From: Betaproteobacteria bacterium
Lineage (GTDB): Bacteria; Pseudomonadota; Gammaproteobacteria; Burkholderiales; Rhodocyclaceae
Reading direction: 5' to 3'
NCBI GenBank assembly: GCA_020047725.1
Contig: JAIFNM010000280.1
Location: 1 to 10,855 of the forward strand
DNA length: 10,855 nucleotides
The position numbers and the translations under genes were made by a program. The notes under the pieces were generated by a model that made no database searches, was not told the origin of the DNA, and was given only the letters and a program-made list of their open reading frames with translations. Each line of letters opens with the position of its first letter. The stretch's first letter is position 1. This document shows, piece after piece, positions 1 to 7,380 of the stretch.

Positions 1-1
1 C

Positions 2-88
2 ATGAGCAAGCCACGGCCTTTTCTCTCGCCCGTTGCGTTGGAGATGCTGCTGCGCTATCCCTGGCCCGGGAACGTCAGGGAGCATTGA
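2..88 (+). pseudogene. Sigma-54 activator fragment (end of the AAA+ domain)
   Basis: Read from base 2, this frame gives about 27 residues matching the end of the sigma-54 interaction (AAA+) domain of NtrC-type enhancer-binding proteins. It contains LSPVALEMLLRYPWPGNVRE, with the family's very conserved WPGNVRE motif. In intact proteins that motif is followed by L and a linker to a C-terminal helix-turn-helix. Here a stop follows one codon later, where the sequence switches to a permease reading frame. The gene's 5' part probably lies left of the window, so the ATG at base 2 need not be a start. As it stands, the product would lack its DNA-binding domain. The motif match is strong despite the short length; which regulator it was cannot be told. 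Confidence 0.75.
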
Positions 89-213
89 TCATCGGCATCA
101 TGAGCAACGGCCTCGATTTGCTGAATGTCTCTTCTTATTATCAGCAGATCATCAAAGGCGTGATCATTATCGTCGCCGTTCTGCTGGACCAAAAAAACAA
201 ACAGATGAAATAG
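79..213 (+). pseudogene. RbsC-like sugar ABC permease, C-terminal fragment
   Basis: About 44 residues in the frame that ends at the TAG of 211-213 match the C-terminus of ribose-type ABC permeases (BPD_transp_2 family). The segment GALIIGIMSNGLDLLNVSSY is followed by a hydrophobic helix rich in I and V and ends DQKNKQMK. E. coli RbsC ends with closely similar NGLNLL and VSSYYQ segments. The other roughly 270 residues of a permease are absent; the upstream sequence belongs to a sigma-54 activator in another frame. A permease gene just before a binding-protein gene fits an operon for a ribose-family importer. The fragment has no start codon or ribosome site of its own and cannot make a working permease, so the importer must get one from elsewhere or be dead. 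Confidence 0.85.
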
Positions 214-218
214 TTTTT

Positions 219-247
219 CAGCGACAGGAGGTGGGCTCCCGTCGCTG
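219..247 (+). other. Hairpin after the permease fragment
   Basis: A 7-bp stem (CAGCGAC with GTCGCTG) continues inward across one mismatch into a 4-bp stem (GGAG with CTCC) around the loop GTGGG. It begins 6 bases after the permease stop. No T-run follows it on the plus strand, so it is not a standard plus-strand intrinsic terminator. A T-run before it (214-218) becomes an A-run on the other strand. Hairpins between transporter genes and a binding-protein gene often adjust the relative amounts of transcript; that role is inferred here. Confidence 0.45.
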
Positions 248-317
248 AGGGTATACCTAAATAATGAAAATGGAGGTGTTCAACGACTAATAAACATACA
301 GACAAAAACGAATCTTA

Positions 318-343
318 CCGACTGGAAGGGGCCTTTCTGTCGG
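318..343 (+). other. Second leader hairpin before the binding-protein gene
   Basis: CCGAC (318-322) pairs with GTCGG (339-343). After a one-base bulge, GGAAGG pairs with CTTTCT using G-T pairs around the 3-base loop GGC. It lies about 40 bases before the start at 382 and leaves the ribosome site (GGAGG, 370-374) free. There is no T-run. It may stabilise or attenuate the mRNA; the role is inferred from position only. Confidence 0.35.
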
Positions 344-381
344 GGACCGTAACATTCTACAAAAGTCGTGGAGGAATACAA

Positions 382-1293
382 ATGAAAAAGCTATTGGCTG
401 TATTGGTTTCCGGATATTTGATGTGTGGCGCGAATTCACTCTTTGCTGAACCACTAAAGATTGGTATTACCTACCAAAACATGCAGAACGAGTTTATTTT
501 GGGAATTGCCGATGCGGCGAAGGCAAAAGCCAAATCTCTTGGAGTCACTCTAATAGAAAACGACGGACAGGGTAAAGCCGAGACTCAGATTTCACAAGTT
601 GAAAACTTCATCGCTCAAAAAGTCAATGCCATCATCTTGAATCCCTTTGATAAGGAAGGCTGTGCACCTGCCGTTGAAAAAGCCAACGCCGCTGGGATCC
701 CGATCGTCGTGGTTAACGCACAGGTCGTTAACCTGGACAAAGCCACGGCTTTTGTTGGGTCCGATGATATTGATGCCGGCAAGATTGAGATGCAATACAT
801 TGCGGATTTGCTTAAAGGCAAAGGCAACATAGTCATTATCCATGGTCCGAATGGACATTCGGCCGAAGTGCAACGTACGATCGGCAACAAAGAAATTCTG
901 AAAAAGTATCCAGGAATCAGTGTTCTCTTCGAACAGACAGCGAACTGGGATCGAGCTCAAGCGTTGTCATTGATGGAAAACTGGATGCAGTCTGGAAAAA
1001 CCATCAATGCCGTTGTGGCGCAAAACGACGAAATGGCGCTCGGCGCCTTCAAAGCGATCGAAGCCGCCAAGAAACAAGCATCGATTCCCGTCATTGGTAT
1101 TGATGCGATTCCGGATGCGTTGAAGTCGGTTGAACAAGGCAAGATGGTCGCGACCGTCTTCCAGGATGCTCGCGGTCAGGGATCCGAGGCAGTCGCTAAG
1201 GCGTTCGAGTTAGCTTCGGGCAAGAAGGTCGCCAAGACTACCTTTATTCCGTTCCAACTGGTAACCAAAGAAAACGTAGGGAAGTTCAAGTAG
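382..1293 (+). CDS. Periplasmic sugar-binding protein, ribose (RbsB) type
   Basis: Captures a sugar in the periplasm and delivers it to an ABC importer; a Peripla_BP_4 (RbsB-like) protein of 303 residues, normal for the family. A signal peptide covers residues 1-22 (MKK, hydrophobic core, then LFA before E23), with no lipobox. Two alternating domains follow, about 25-125 and 126-285. By comparison with RbsB, expected ligand contacts remain at R191 (NWDRAQ), N215 (AQNDEMALGA), D241 (GIDAIPDAL) and Q261 (FQDARGQG). The Asp-Arg pair of RbsB (VDR) is replaced by N112-A113 (VVVNAQ), so the ligand is probably not ribose. The start is supported by GGAGG at 370-374. The gene sits between a broken permease and a LacI regulator. 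No ABC ATPase is in view. The family is near certain; the ligand is unknown, possibly the L-pentose used by the downstream enzymes. Confidence 0.93.
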   Translation: MKKLLAVLVSGYLMCGANSLFAEPLKIGITYQNMQNEFILGIADAAKAKAKSLGVTLIENDGQGKAETQISQVENFIAQKVNAIILNPFDKEGCAPAVEKANAAGIPIVVVNAQVVNLDKATAFVGSDDIDAGKIEMQYIADLLKGKGNIVIIHGPNGHSAEVQRTIGNKEILKKYPGISVLFEQTANWDRAQALSLMENWMQSGKTINAVVAQNDEMALGAFKAIEAAKKQASIPVIGIDAIPDALKSVEQGKMVATVFQDARGQGSEAVAKAFELASGKKVAKTTFIPFQLVTKENVGKFK

Positions 1294-1304
1294 CCGTCAT
1301 GGCT

Positions 1305-1318
1305 TGCCCGACGGGGCA
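1305..1318 (+). other. Small hairpin between the binding-protein and regulator genes
   Basis: TGCCC and GGGCA form a 5-bp stem around GACG, 12 bases after the stop of the binding-protein gene. An alternative overlapping stem uses CCGTC (1294-1298) and GACGG (1310-1314). Only a weak T-rich stretch follows. It could partly end transcription or protect the mRNA 3' end; it is too weak to call a terminator. Confidence 0.3.
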
Positions 1319-1368
1319 CCATTTCGGTATTCCGCCGGGTAGAACAAATTTAGATAGGGAACATCATT

Positions 1369-2361
1369 GTGGCTTCAGTCATCGACGTAGCACGCGAAGC
1401 GGGAGTATCTCCCAGCACCGTATCACGAGTCATTCGAGGAACGGGTCCCGTTGACGACGATACAAAGCTGAAGGTTCTCACTGCGGTCAAAAAGCTCGGG
1501 TATAAGCCGAACTTGCTTGCCAGGGGGTTGCGAAACAATAGTGGCAAGCTCTTGGGGCTTATGGTTCCAGAGATCTTGCACGAAACCTTTGCCACATTCA
1601 TTTCTCACGTCGAGGAATCCTGTGCAGCGCGCGGTTTTACGATGATCTTGGGAAATACCCGAGAAGACCCAGCTGTTGAAGAAAAGGTCCTTGAGAAATT
1701 CATCGGATTGAACGTCGATGGAATCATCATTTCCCAGGTTTCTGACACGAGTTCAGCCCTGAAAAGCTTGCTGGCACGGGCAATTCCGGTCGTCGGGATT
1801 GATCGGGCTTTACAAGAAGAAGAGGTCGACCATGTCATCGTTGGAAACTACGAGGCCGGCCAAATGGCGGCGAAGTATTTGTTTTCCATGGGGCACAAGA
1901 AAGTGGCGTGTATCCAAGGTCCTGCTCCAGTCAGGCTCAGTCGTGAGCGGTTTGAAGGTTTCCGTGATTATTACCAAGCCAACGGCCTGGATGTTGAATC
2001 CGTCGTGGGCAAGGATTTCGAGTACGAGACAGGCATTCTTGCTGTTCGCACCCTGCTGGAAAAATTTACCGATTTTACCGGTTTATGGGCCGAGAACGAC
2101 CATCTGGCCATTGGCGCGATGCATGAACTGAAACGCTTGGGAGTCCAAATCCCTCAGCAAGTCTCAGTCATGGGAATGGATGACATCAAGACAGGCCAGA
2201 TGATATTTCCTTCCTTAACGACCATCCGGCAGCCATACAAAGACATTTGCGAAAAGGCAGTCGAACTATTGATCGATCGAATCAAGAGCCCTGGGCTGCC
2301 CATCCAGAAATTTGTCCTATCCCCTAGTCTCGTTATCCGCGACACCGTAAAGCGAATATGA
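1369..2361 (+). CDS. LacI-family transcriptional regulator
   Basis: A sugar-responsive DNA-binding protein of 330 residues, most likely the local regulator of this cluster. The N-terminal helix-turn-helix is residues 3-23 (VIDVAREAGVSPSTVSRVI). The hinge helix is around 47-57 (PNLLARGLR), including the leucine that inserts into the operator minor groove. The rest is a periplasmic-binding-protein-like effector domain with GIDRAL, GNYEAGQMAA, AENDHLAIGAM and a C-terminal LVIRDT. The start is GTG at 1369 with AGGGA (1356-1360) 8 bases upstream; the helix-turn-helix begins right after it, so no earlier start is needed. It lies inside the cluster, 75 bases after the binding-protein gene and 69 bases before the isomerase gene, with all genes on the same strand. 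The effector may be the imported sugar or a product of it. No convincing operator was found. Confidence 0.93.
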   Translation: MASVIDVAREAGVSPSTVSRVIRGTGPVDDDTKLKVLTAVKKLGYKPNLLARGLRNNSGKLLGLMVPEILHETFATFISHVEESCAARGFTMILGNTREDPAVEEKVLEKFIGLNVDGIIISQVSDTSSALKSLLARAIPVVGIDRALQEEEVDHVIVGNYEAGQMAAKYLFSMGHKKVACIQGPAPVRLSRERFEGFRDYYQANGLDVESVVGKDFEYETGILAVRTLLEKFTDFTGLWAENDHLAIGAMHELKRLGVQIPQQVSVMGMDDIKTGQMIFPSLTTIRQPYKDICEKAVELLIDRIKSPGLPIQKFVLSPSLVIRDTVKRI

Positions 2362-2430
2362 GTATTCGAATTTCGACGGCAAAAACGTGATTTCTGGACT
2401 TTATAGAACCTGAATATGTAAGGATTCCCG

Positions 2431-3633
2431 ATGAAAAATTTGAAAGTCATGTTGGACGCCTTTGAGAAGCACTCGGGCATTTTGCGTCTTGCGCCTGTTT
2501 TTGTTCCACGGCGATTCTCTAGTGCGGGTAAGCGGTTGCGGCTGCATCCGGACGATTATTACCCTCTGGGAACAGTCCGAGGCTCAATCAAAGAACGTTG
2601 GTTCTCGTCCGTAATCGCGGCGATGAACGGTCCGTCAGCACCGCCGGACGAAGGGATGAGCTACGTTGATGCAACGGGCAAAAAGGGGGATCTATGTCTG
2701 TTCAAGGACGCTGTGGATGAACTGGGCGAAAAGATCATCGGCCAAGAGTTGATGGACAAATTCGGTACGTGGCCCATGTATTCGAAGTTCTTCGACTTTA
2801 ACGCACCCCTCTTCCACCACCTTCATCTGCGCGAAGAAGATGCCCAGAAGGTCGGGCGCAAGGGTAAGCCCGAAGCCTACTACTACCCTCCGCAGCTGAA
2901 TAACCACCCCGGAGAATTCCCTCACACTTATTATGGATTCGATCCGGATGTCACCAAGGATGAAGTCAAAGCGCGACTGGCGATGTACGAGGCCGGTGAC
3001 AACAAGATTACCGAGCTTTCCAGAGCGTACCGAATTGAACTGGGGACTGGCTGGTACACACCGCCGGGTGTAATCCATGCGCCAGGATCATATTTGACTT
3101 ACGAACCGCAATGGAACTCGGACGTTAACTCAGTGTACGAGAACATCGTTTCTGACGAGATCTACCCGTACGAATTTCTAGTTGAAAACTGCCCCGATGA
3201 CAAAAAGCGTGACCTTGATTACGTTATCGATTTGATGGATTGGGAAAAGAACGTTGATCCCCACTACCGTAAGAACTATTTTCGGCCTCCGATCATCGCC
3301 TCTCAAGACGAGTATCACATCGAAAAATGGGTTGTTTACGATACCGGATACATTGCTGCCAAGGAACTCACCGTCTTTCCGGGTCAAACGGCCACGATCA
3401 GGGATAACGCAGCGTATGGCTGCATCCTGACTCAGGGGCATGGCAAGTTCGGAACTTACAATGCCGAAACTGCGGTCATGCTTCGCTACGGCGGATTAAG
3501 CGCTGACGAGTATTTCGTCAGCGAAGCGTCTGCCCAGTCGGGGGTCGTAGTGGTTAACCACAGTCTGACCGAGCCATTAGTGATGCTTAAGCATTTCGGT
3601 CCGAACGCGGGCGATCCAGGGAAGCAGCCATGA
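2431..3633 (+). CDS. Cupin sugar isomerase, related to type I phosphomannose isomerase
   Basis: A 400-residue protein with type I phosphomannose isomerase features. H130-x-H132 sits in PLFHHLHLREEDA, where that family has its QxH metal site. E148 follows in GKPEAYYYPPQ, and H216 in TGWYTPPGVIHAPGS, the family's conserved PPG-x-x-HAPG loop. These residues could bind one divalent metal in a cupin barrel. A C-terminal half-barrel covers about 300-390. Metal cupins of this kind interconvert aldoses and ketoses, or their phosphates, in the cytosol; D-lyxose and mannose-6-phosphate isomerases are examples. Because an L-xylulose kinase and a UlaE-like epimerase follow, it may convert L-lyxose or L-xylose to L-xylulose (inference). 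The ribosome site is TAAGGA at 2419-2424, 6 bases before the ATG. The gene overlaps the next by 4 bases (ATGA). The fold is likely; the substrate is unproven. Confidence 0.8.
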   Translation: MKNLKVMLDAFEKHSGILRLAPVFVPRRFSSAGKRLRLHPDDYYPLGTVRGSIKERWFSSVIAAMNGPSAPPDEGMSYVDATGKKGDLCLFKDAVDELGEKIIGQELMDKFGTWPMYSKFFDFNAPLFHHLHLREEDAQKVGRKGKPEAYYYPPQLNNHPGEFPHTYYGFDPDVTKDEVKARLAMYEAGDNKITELSRAYRIELGTGWYTPPGVIHAPGSYLTYEPQWNSDVNSVYENIVSDEIYPYEFLVENCPDDKKRDLDYVIDLMDWEKNVDPHYRKNYFRPPIIASQDEYHIEKWVVYDTGYIAAKELTVFPGQTATIRDNAAYGCILTQGHGKFGTYNAETAVMLRYGGLSADEYFVSEASAQSGVVVVNHSLTEPLVMLKHFGPNAGDPGKQP

Positions 3634-4862
3634 TAGCCAAGGCGATCAGCTATTTCGGGCGTCAGTCGGTCAATCTGGAGAATGCCCAGATCCGAACGGT
3701 GATTGATGCGTTGGGTGGCATGATGCCGGAGTTTAGCCTGAAGCGCGGACAGGGAGGACTTAACGCCCACTGGATCCCCGATTTTCGTGACAATTCCGGC
3801 AAACCTTACAACCAAACGGAGCACGGCGATTACTGGAAAGCCAAACTGCTTTTCCTGATTAGTGGCGATTTTCCATGCAGCCCGAATTTTGGTGGTCCCT
3901 GCATCGTCGATGGGGTGCAATTGCCAGCCCACGGTTGGGTCGCTAACGAAGAATGGGCAATCAAGGATTTTGGTGTGTCATCCGACACCACAATCGCCTT
4001 CGCTCGATTTTCGATGCATAGCCCTTCGCCTGATATGCCGCTCATTTGGGAAAAGTGCGACATGGTTGTGGAGAATCAGGCCGCCTATTATTCTGTAATG
4101 CGAATCAAGAATACTGGCACCACGCCGGTTTCCATCAACCTGACTCGGCACAACACGCTTGGTGCCCCGTTTCTGCAGGCTGGCTGCAAGATCGCTCTGT
4201 GCGCTGATCGATTCCAAATAGCACCGGAAGGAACCGAATTTGATCTGACCGGACGTTTGCTTCAAGGCGCTGAGTTTTCAGATCTGACCAAGGTGCCTCT
4301 TCGCGCCGGAGGGACCGTCGACCTTACAGAGGTTCCCGGGATGGTGGGCGCCACGGATTTTGTGACCGGAGCCGTTCCCAGTCATTTGTCGTTGGGTTGG
4401 AGTTGCGTCGTTAATCCCATTTTGGGTTTGGCCTATATCTGTTTTTTCCCAGGAGAGGAATCGCTGCCTGCTGGTGAAGTCGCTTTGAGTTTCAACGATC
4501 TTTGGCTCCAGTATGGCGGCCGACAATTCACGCCTTGGTCGCTCAATGAAGGTGGCTCCGATCGAACATTCTGCCTGGGTACAGAGAATGGCGTGGGGGC
4601 CTACGCCAGTGGTCTGGCCTACTCACGCCTGAATCCCGAAATCCTTGGCCGCCCTACGATGGTAACAATTCCGGCCGGAGGGGAACGAAAGCTTTGTTAT
4701 GGTACGGCTCTCGTTGAACTTGACCATGAACTGCTCCGGGAAGGCGTTGAATCAGTCGAAGCTGAAGACGGCTACCTCATTGTTAAAGGCAGAAATGCGG
4801 TTCAAAGGGTGCCCATGGATGCGCGGTTTACTCGAGTTCGAAGGTTCGGGAGCACGGTCTGA
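3630..4862 (+). CDS. Galactose-mutarotase-like protein (aldose 1-epimerase superfamily)
   Basis: A 410-residue protein with the pattern of the galactose mutarotase-like beta-sandwich superfamily, but distant from classical GalM. H101 in LPAHGWVANEEW corresponds to the HG-xx-W motif that positions the substrate. H174 in NLTRHNTLGAPFL corresponds to the catalytic His of the GalM N-H motif. A later acidic stretch (GTENGVGAYASGLAYS) may supply the base. No signal peptide is seen, so it should act in the cytosol. Such proteins convert alpha and beta anomers of sugars, which supplies isomerases with the right form; some superfamily members do other sugar chemistry. The start overlaps the isomerase stop (ATGA), with AGGGAAG at 3618-3624, so the two are probably translationally coupled. 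The next gene starts 2 bases after its stop. Superfamily likely, exact reaction not established. Confidence 0.65.
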   Translation: MIAKAISYFGRQSVNLENAQIRTVIDALGGMMPEFSLKRGQGGLNAHWIPDFRDNSGKPYNQTEHGDYWKAKLLFLISGDFPCSPNFGGPCIVDGVQLPAHGWVANEEWAIKDFGVSSDTTIAFARFSMHSPSPDMPLIWEKCDMVVENQAAYYSVMRIKNTGTTPVSINLTRHNTLGAPFLQAGCKIALCADRFQIAPEGTEFDLTGRLLQGAEFSDLTKVPLRAGGTVDLTEVPGMVGATDFVTGAVPSHLSLGWSCVVNPILGLAYICFFPGEESLPAGEVALSFNDLWLQYGGRQFTPWSLNEGGSDRTFCLGTENGVGAYASGLAYSRLNPEILGRPTMVTIPAGGERKLCYGTALVELDHELLREGVESVEAEDGYLIVKGRNAVQRVPMDARFTRVRRFGSTV

Positions 4863-4863
4863 A

Positions 4864-5694
4864 ATGGAAAACTGTCTCCTCGGATTGTATGAAAAGTCGA
4901 TGCCCATCTCGATGGGTCTGGATGAAAAGCTGAAGATAGCATCCGACTCTGGCTTCGATTTCCTGGAAATCAGCATTGATGAGACAGAAGAAAAGCTCGC
5001 CCGACTGAAGTGGTCCACCGAAGAAAAGTGTGATCTGGTTAATTCGATGTGTCGGACGGCGTTGCCAATAAAGACACTTTGCCTGAGTGCTCACCGCAAA
5101 TTTCCGATCGGTAGTGTCGATACAACGACAAGACAACGAGGAATGGAAATCATGGCTGATGCCATTGATTTCGCCTCCTGTCTTGGCATCCGAATCATTC
5201 AATTGGCCGGATACGATTGCTATTACGAACCTTCCACCGAAACCAGCAAATTATTCTTTCTTGAAAACCTGAAGCGCTGTGCTGAGATGGCGGCGACCAA
5301 AGGTGTGCTGTTAGCTTTTGAAACAATGGAAACTGAGTTCATGAACACAGTGCAGAAAGCCATGCACTACGTCCGGCTTGTCGACTCGCCCTACCTACAG
5401 ATCTATCCCGATTTAGGCAATATAACCAATGCAGCGATGGCGTACGGCACTTCGGTACAAGAAGATCTTGTCGCGGGCCGAGGGCACCTGGTTGCACTGC
5501 ACCTCAAGGAAAGCGTTCCGGGGCAATACCGAGAGATCCCCTACGGCATGGGCCATGTTGATTTCGCTGGAGGAATCAGAATGGCCCAGAACCTCGGGGT
5601 CAGATTGTACTTGGCGGAATTTTGGGATACAGGAAAAGAAGACTGGCGGGATCAAATTTGTTACGCCCACGACTTTTTGAGAAGCAAACTATGA
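4864..5694 (+). CDS. ulaE: L-ribulose-5-phosphate (L-xylulose-5-phosphate) 3-epimerase, UlaE/SgbU type
   Basis: Interconverts L-xylulose 5-phosphate and L-ribulose 5-phosphate in the cytosol. The 276-residue protein is a TIM-barrel metal enzyme close in length to E. coli UlaE (about 284) and matches it closely along its length: GLYEKSMP, SGFDFLEISIDETEEKLARL, LCLSAHRKFPIGS, IRIIQLAGYDCYY. The four metal ligands known in UlaE are present as E153 (AFETME), D183 (YPDLGN), H213 (VALHLKES) and E252 (LAEFWD). The ATG at 4864 is chosen because it gives the UlaE N-terminus; in-frame starts upstream would run through the preceding gene. A GGGAG sequence about 11 bases upstream can serve as the ribosome site. 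It overlaps the kinase gene by 4 bases (ATGA), which supports one shared pathway. UlaE and SgbU cannot be told apart by sequence inspection. Confidence 0.92.
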   Translation: MENCLLGLYEKSMPISMGLDEKLKIASDSGFDFLEISIDETEEKLARLKWSTEEKCDLVNSMCRTALPIKTLCLSAHRKFPIGSVDTTTRQRGMEIMADAIDFASCLGIRIIQLAGYDCYYEPSTETSKLFFLENLKRCAEMAATKGVLLAFETMETEFMNTVQKAMHYVRLVDSPYLQIYPDLGNITNAAMAYGTSVQEDLVAGRGHLVALHLKESVPGQYREIPYGMGHVDFAGGIRMAQNLGVRLYLAEFWDTGKEDWRDQICYAHDFLRSKL

Positions 5695-7201
5695 ACGATT
5701 GTTTTCTGGGAATCGACAATGGCGGGAGTGTAACCAAGGCGGTTATTTTCGACGCTACTGGCAGGGAAATCGCCTCTGCCTCAGAAAAAGTTCCTATGCT
5801 TCGTCCACACCCCGGATTCACCGAGCGGGATATGGAGTCTCTGTGGCAGGCCAACCTCAAAGTCATTCGCGAGGTGATTGAGAATTCAGCGCTCGATGCG
5901 GACCAGATCAAAGGCGTGGCCTGTACCGGGCACGGTAAGGGGCTTTATCTGTGGGGTAACGACAACAAACCGGCGTACAACGGAATCGTTTCAACCGACG
6001 CACGGGCATGGACGTACCCCGAGCAGTGGGAGAAGGACGGGACGGCTGCGAAAGTATTTCCAAAGACTATGCAAAGGCCTCTGGCCTGCCAGCCCGTAGC
6101 CCTCTGGCGCTGGCTTCAGGACAATCGATCCGAGATTTTGTCTCAGGTTCGGTGGATTTTTGCGGTTAAGGACTATATTCGCTTCCGTCTGACAGGCGAA
6201 GCCTGGGCCGAGGTCACTGATTACTCAGGCTCGAGCATGATGAATCTTGAGGAAGTCAGTTTTGACCGTGAGGTTCTACAGGATTTTGGCGTGGCGGACA
6301 TGTACGACAAACTGCCGCCCGTGCGCTATTCAACAGAACTCTGTGGAGCGATCACGCCAGAAGTGGCGGCGTTGACCGGTTTGAGGCAAGGCATTTCAGT
6401 AGCGGCCGGGATGTTCGATATCGACGCGTGTGCGGTGGCCATGGATGTAACCGACGAGAAAAACCTGTGTGTCATCGCGGGGACTTGGGGAATCAACGAA
6501 TACATCTCTCGCCAGCCGGTCTTGAACAAATCGATCAAGATGAATTCCCTGTTCTGCCTCCCAGGTTATTTCCTGATCGAAGAGTCGAGTGCTACATCGG
6601 CCAGCAACAATGAATGGTTCACCGAGTTATTTCTTGAAGCCGAAAAAAACCAAGCTCAAGAACGAGGGATCGGTATCTATACACTTGCAGAAGAACTTGC
6701 CGCTTCTGTTCGTGTCGATGAGCAATCGATCCTCTTTTTGCCTTTTCTCTATGGTTCGAATGATAACCCTCAAGCCAAAGCATGCTTCATTGGTTTGGAA
6801 AGCACCCATACTCGGGCACAGATCATTCGCGCCGTACTAGAAGGTATCGTATTTTCGCATCGGGTTCACATTGACCGACTCCTGGCTAATCGTGATCGTC
6901 CTGATGCCATTCGTCTGGCGGGGGGGCAGTGAATAGTCGCACGTGGTCCCAGATATTCTCTGATGTAATTGGGCTTCCCGTAGAGACAATTGATACAAAA
7001 GAACTGGGCGCTTTGGGTTGTGCGATAACGGCCTCGGTGGCCTCCGGTTTGTATGCTGATTTGCCGGAAGCGGCTCGGCACATGGTCAGGGTCAAGGAAC
7101 GTATGGAACCCGACCCGCAAAAAAAGGTTGCCTATGATCGAAAGTACGCGCTTTTCGTTCAAGCGTCACAAGCTCTAGATGGGTTGTGGAAGACTTTCTA
7201 A
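5691..7201 (+). pseudogene. lyxK: L-xylulose kinase (LyxK/SgbK-like, FGGY family), frameshifted
   Basis: An FGGY carbohydrate kinase resembling E. coli LyxK, which phosphorylates L-xylulose with ATP. The first frame (5691-6932, 413 residues) has the N-terminal GIDNGGSVTKA loop, GFTERDM, a GHGKGLYL motif, catalytic D243 (GMFDID), AGTWGINE and FLPFLYGSN. It stops at TGA in the middle of the C-terminal ATP site, after IRLAGGQ. The second frame (6929-7201) continues the family sequence exactly, with NSRTWSQIFSDVIGLPVE and KELGALGCAI. Adding one G to the seven-G run at 6920-6926 joins them as LAGGAVNSRTW, giving 503 residues against about 498 for LyxK. The second frame has a GTG overlapping the TGA (GTGA), so two chains could in principle be made. 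A sequencing error, mutation or slippage-controlled switch are all possible. Its 5' ATGA overlap with the epimerase gene marks it as the operon's last enzyme. Confidence 0.88.
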
Positions 7202-7262
7202 AGTATGATTTGAGGAGTCGAGTGCAATTCGAATCGATGGAGCCTACCAGAACTGCGGCCGT

Positions 7263-7284
7263 AGACTGTCTTGTGAAGCAGTCT
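7263..7284 (+). terminator. Possible terminator of the sugar operon
   Basis: AGACTG pairs with CAGTCT, and after a one-base bulge CTT pairs with AAG around a GTG loop. It lies about 60 bases after the kinase stop, where an operon terminator is expected. The sequence after it (CTTGTATGACTT) is only mildly T-rich, so termination is uncertain. Confidence 0.35.
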
Positions 7285-7357
7285 CTTGTATGACTTAGCC
7301 GCATAGGACTGTTGACCAACTTGGGTCGGGTTGAAAACGGTGGTATCGGTCGAAGAG

Positions 7358-7380
7358 CGAGTCTGCCAATGGCAGACTCG
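7358..7380. repeat. Perfect 10-bp inverted repeat, 3-base loop
   Basis: CGAGTCTGCC and GGCAGACTCG are exact inverted copies separated by AAT. It is the strongest palindrome noticed in the window. There is no T-run on either side, so it is a poor intrinsic terminator. It could be a repetitive extragenic palindrome, a hairpin of a small mobile repeat, or a protein-binding site. Confidence 0.6.

Noticed and set aside
33..248. 71-codon plus-strand open frame
   Set aside because: It is an out-of-frame reading over the activator and permease fragments; the residues are Arg/His-rich with no family pattern.
2366..2373. ATTCGAAT palindrome upstream of the isomerase gene as a LacI operator, with another copy near 7227
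   Set aside because: An 8-bp palindrome is too short, lacks extended symmetry, and the second copy is after the operon, not at a promoter.
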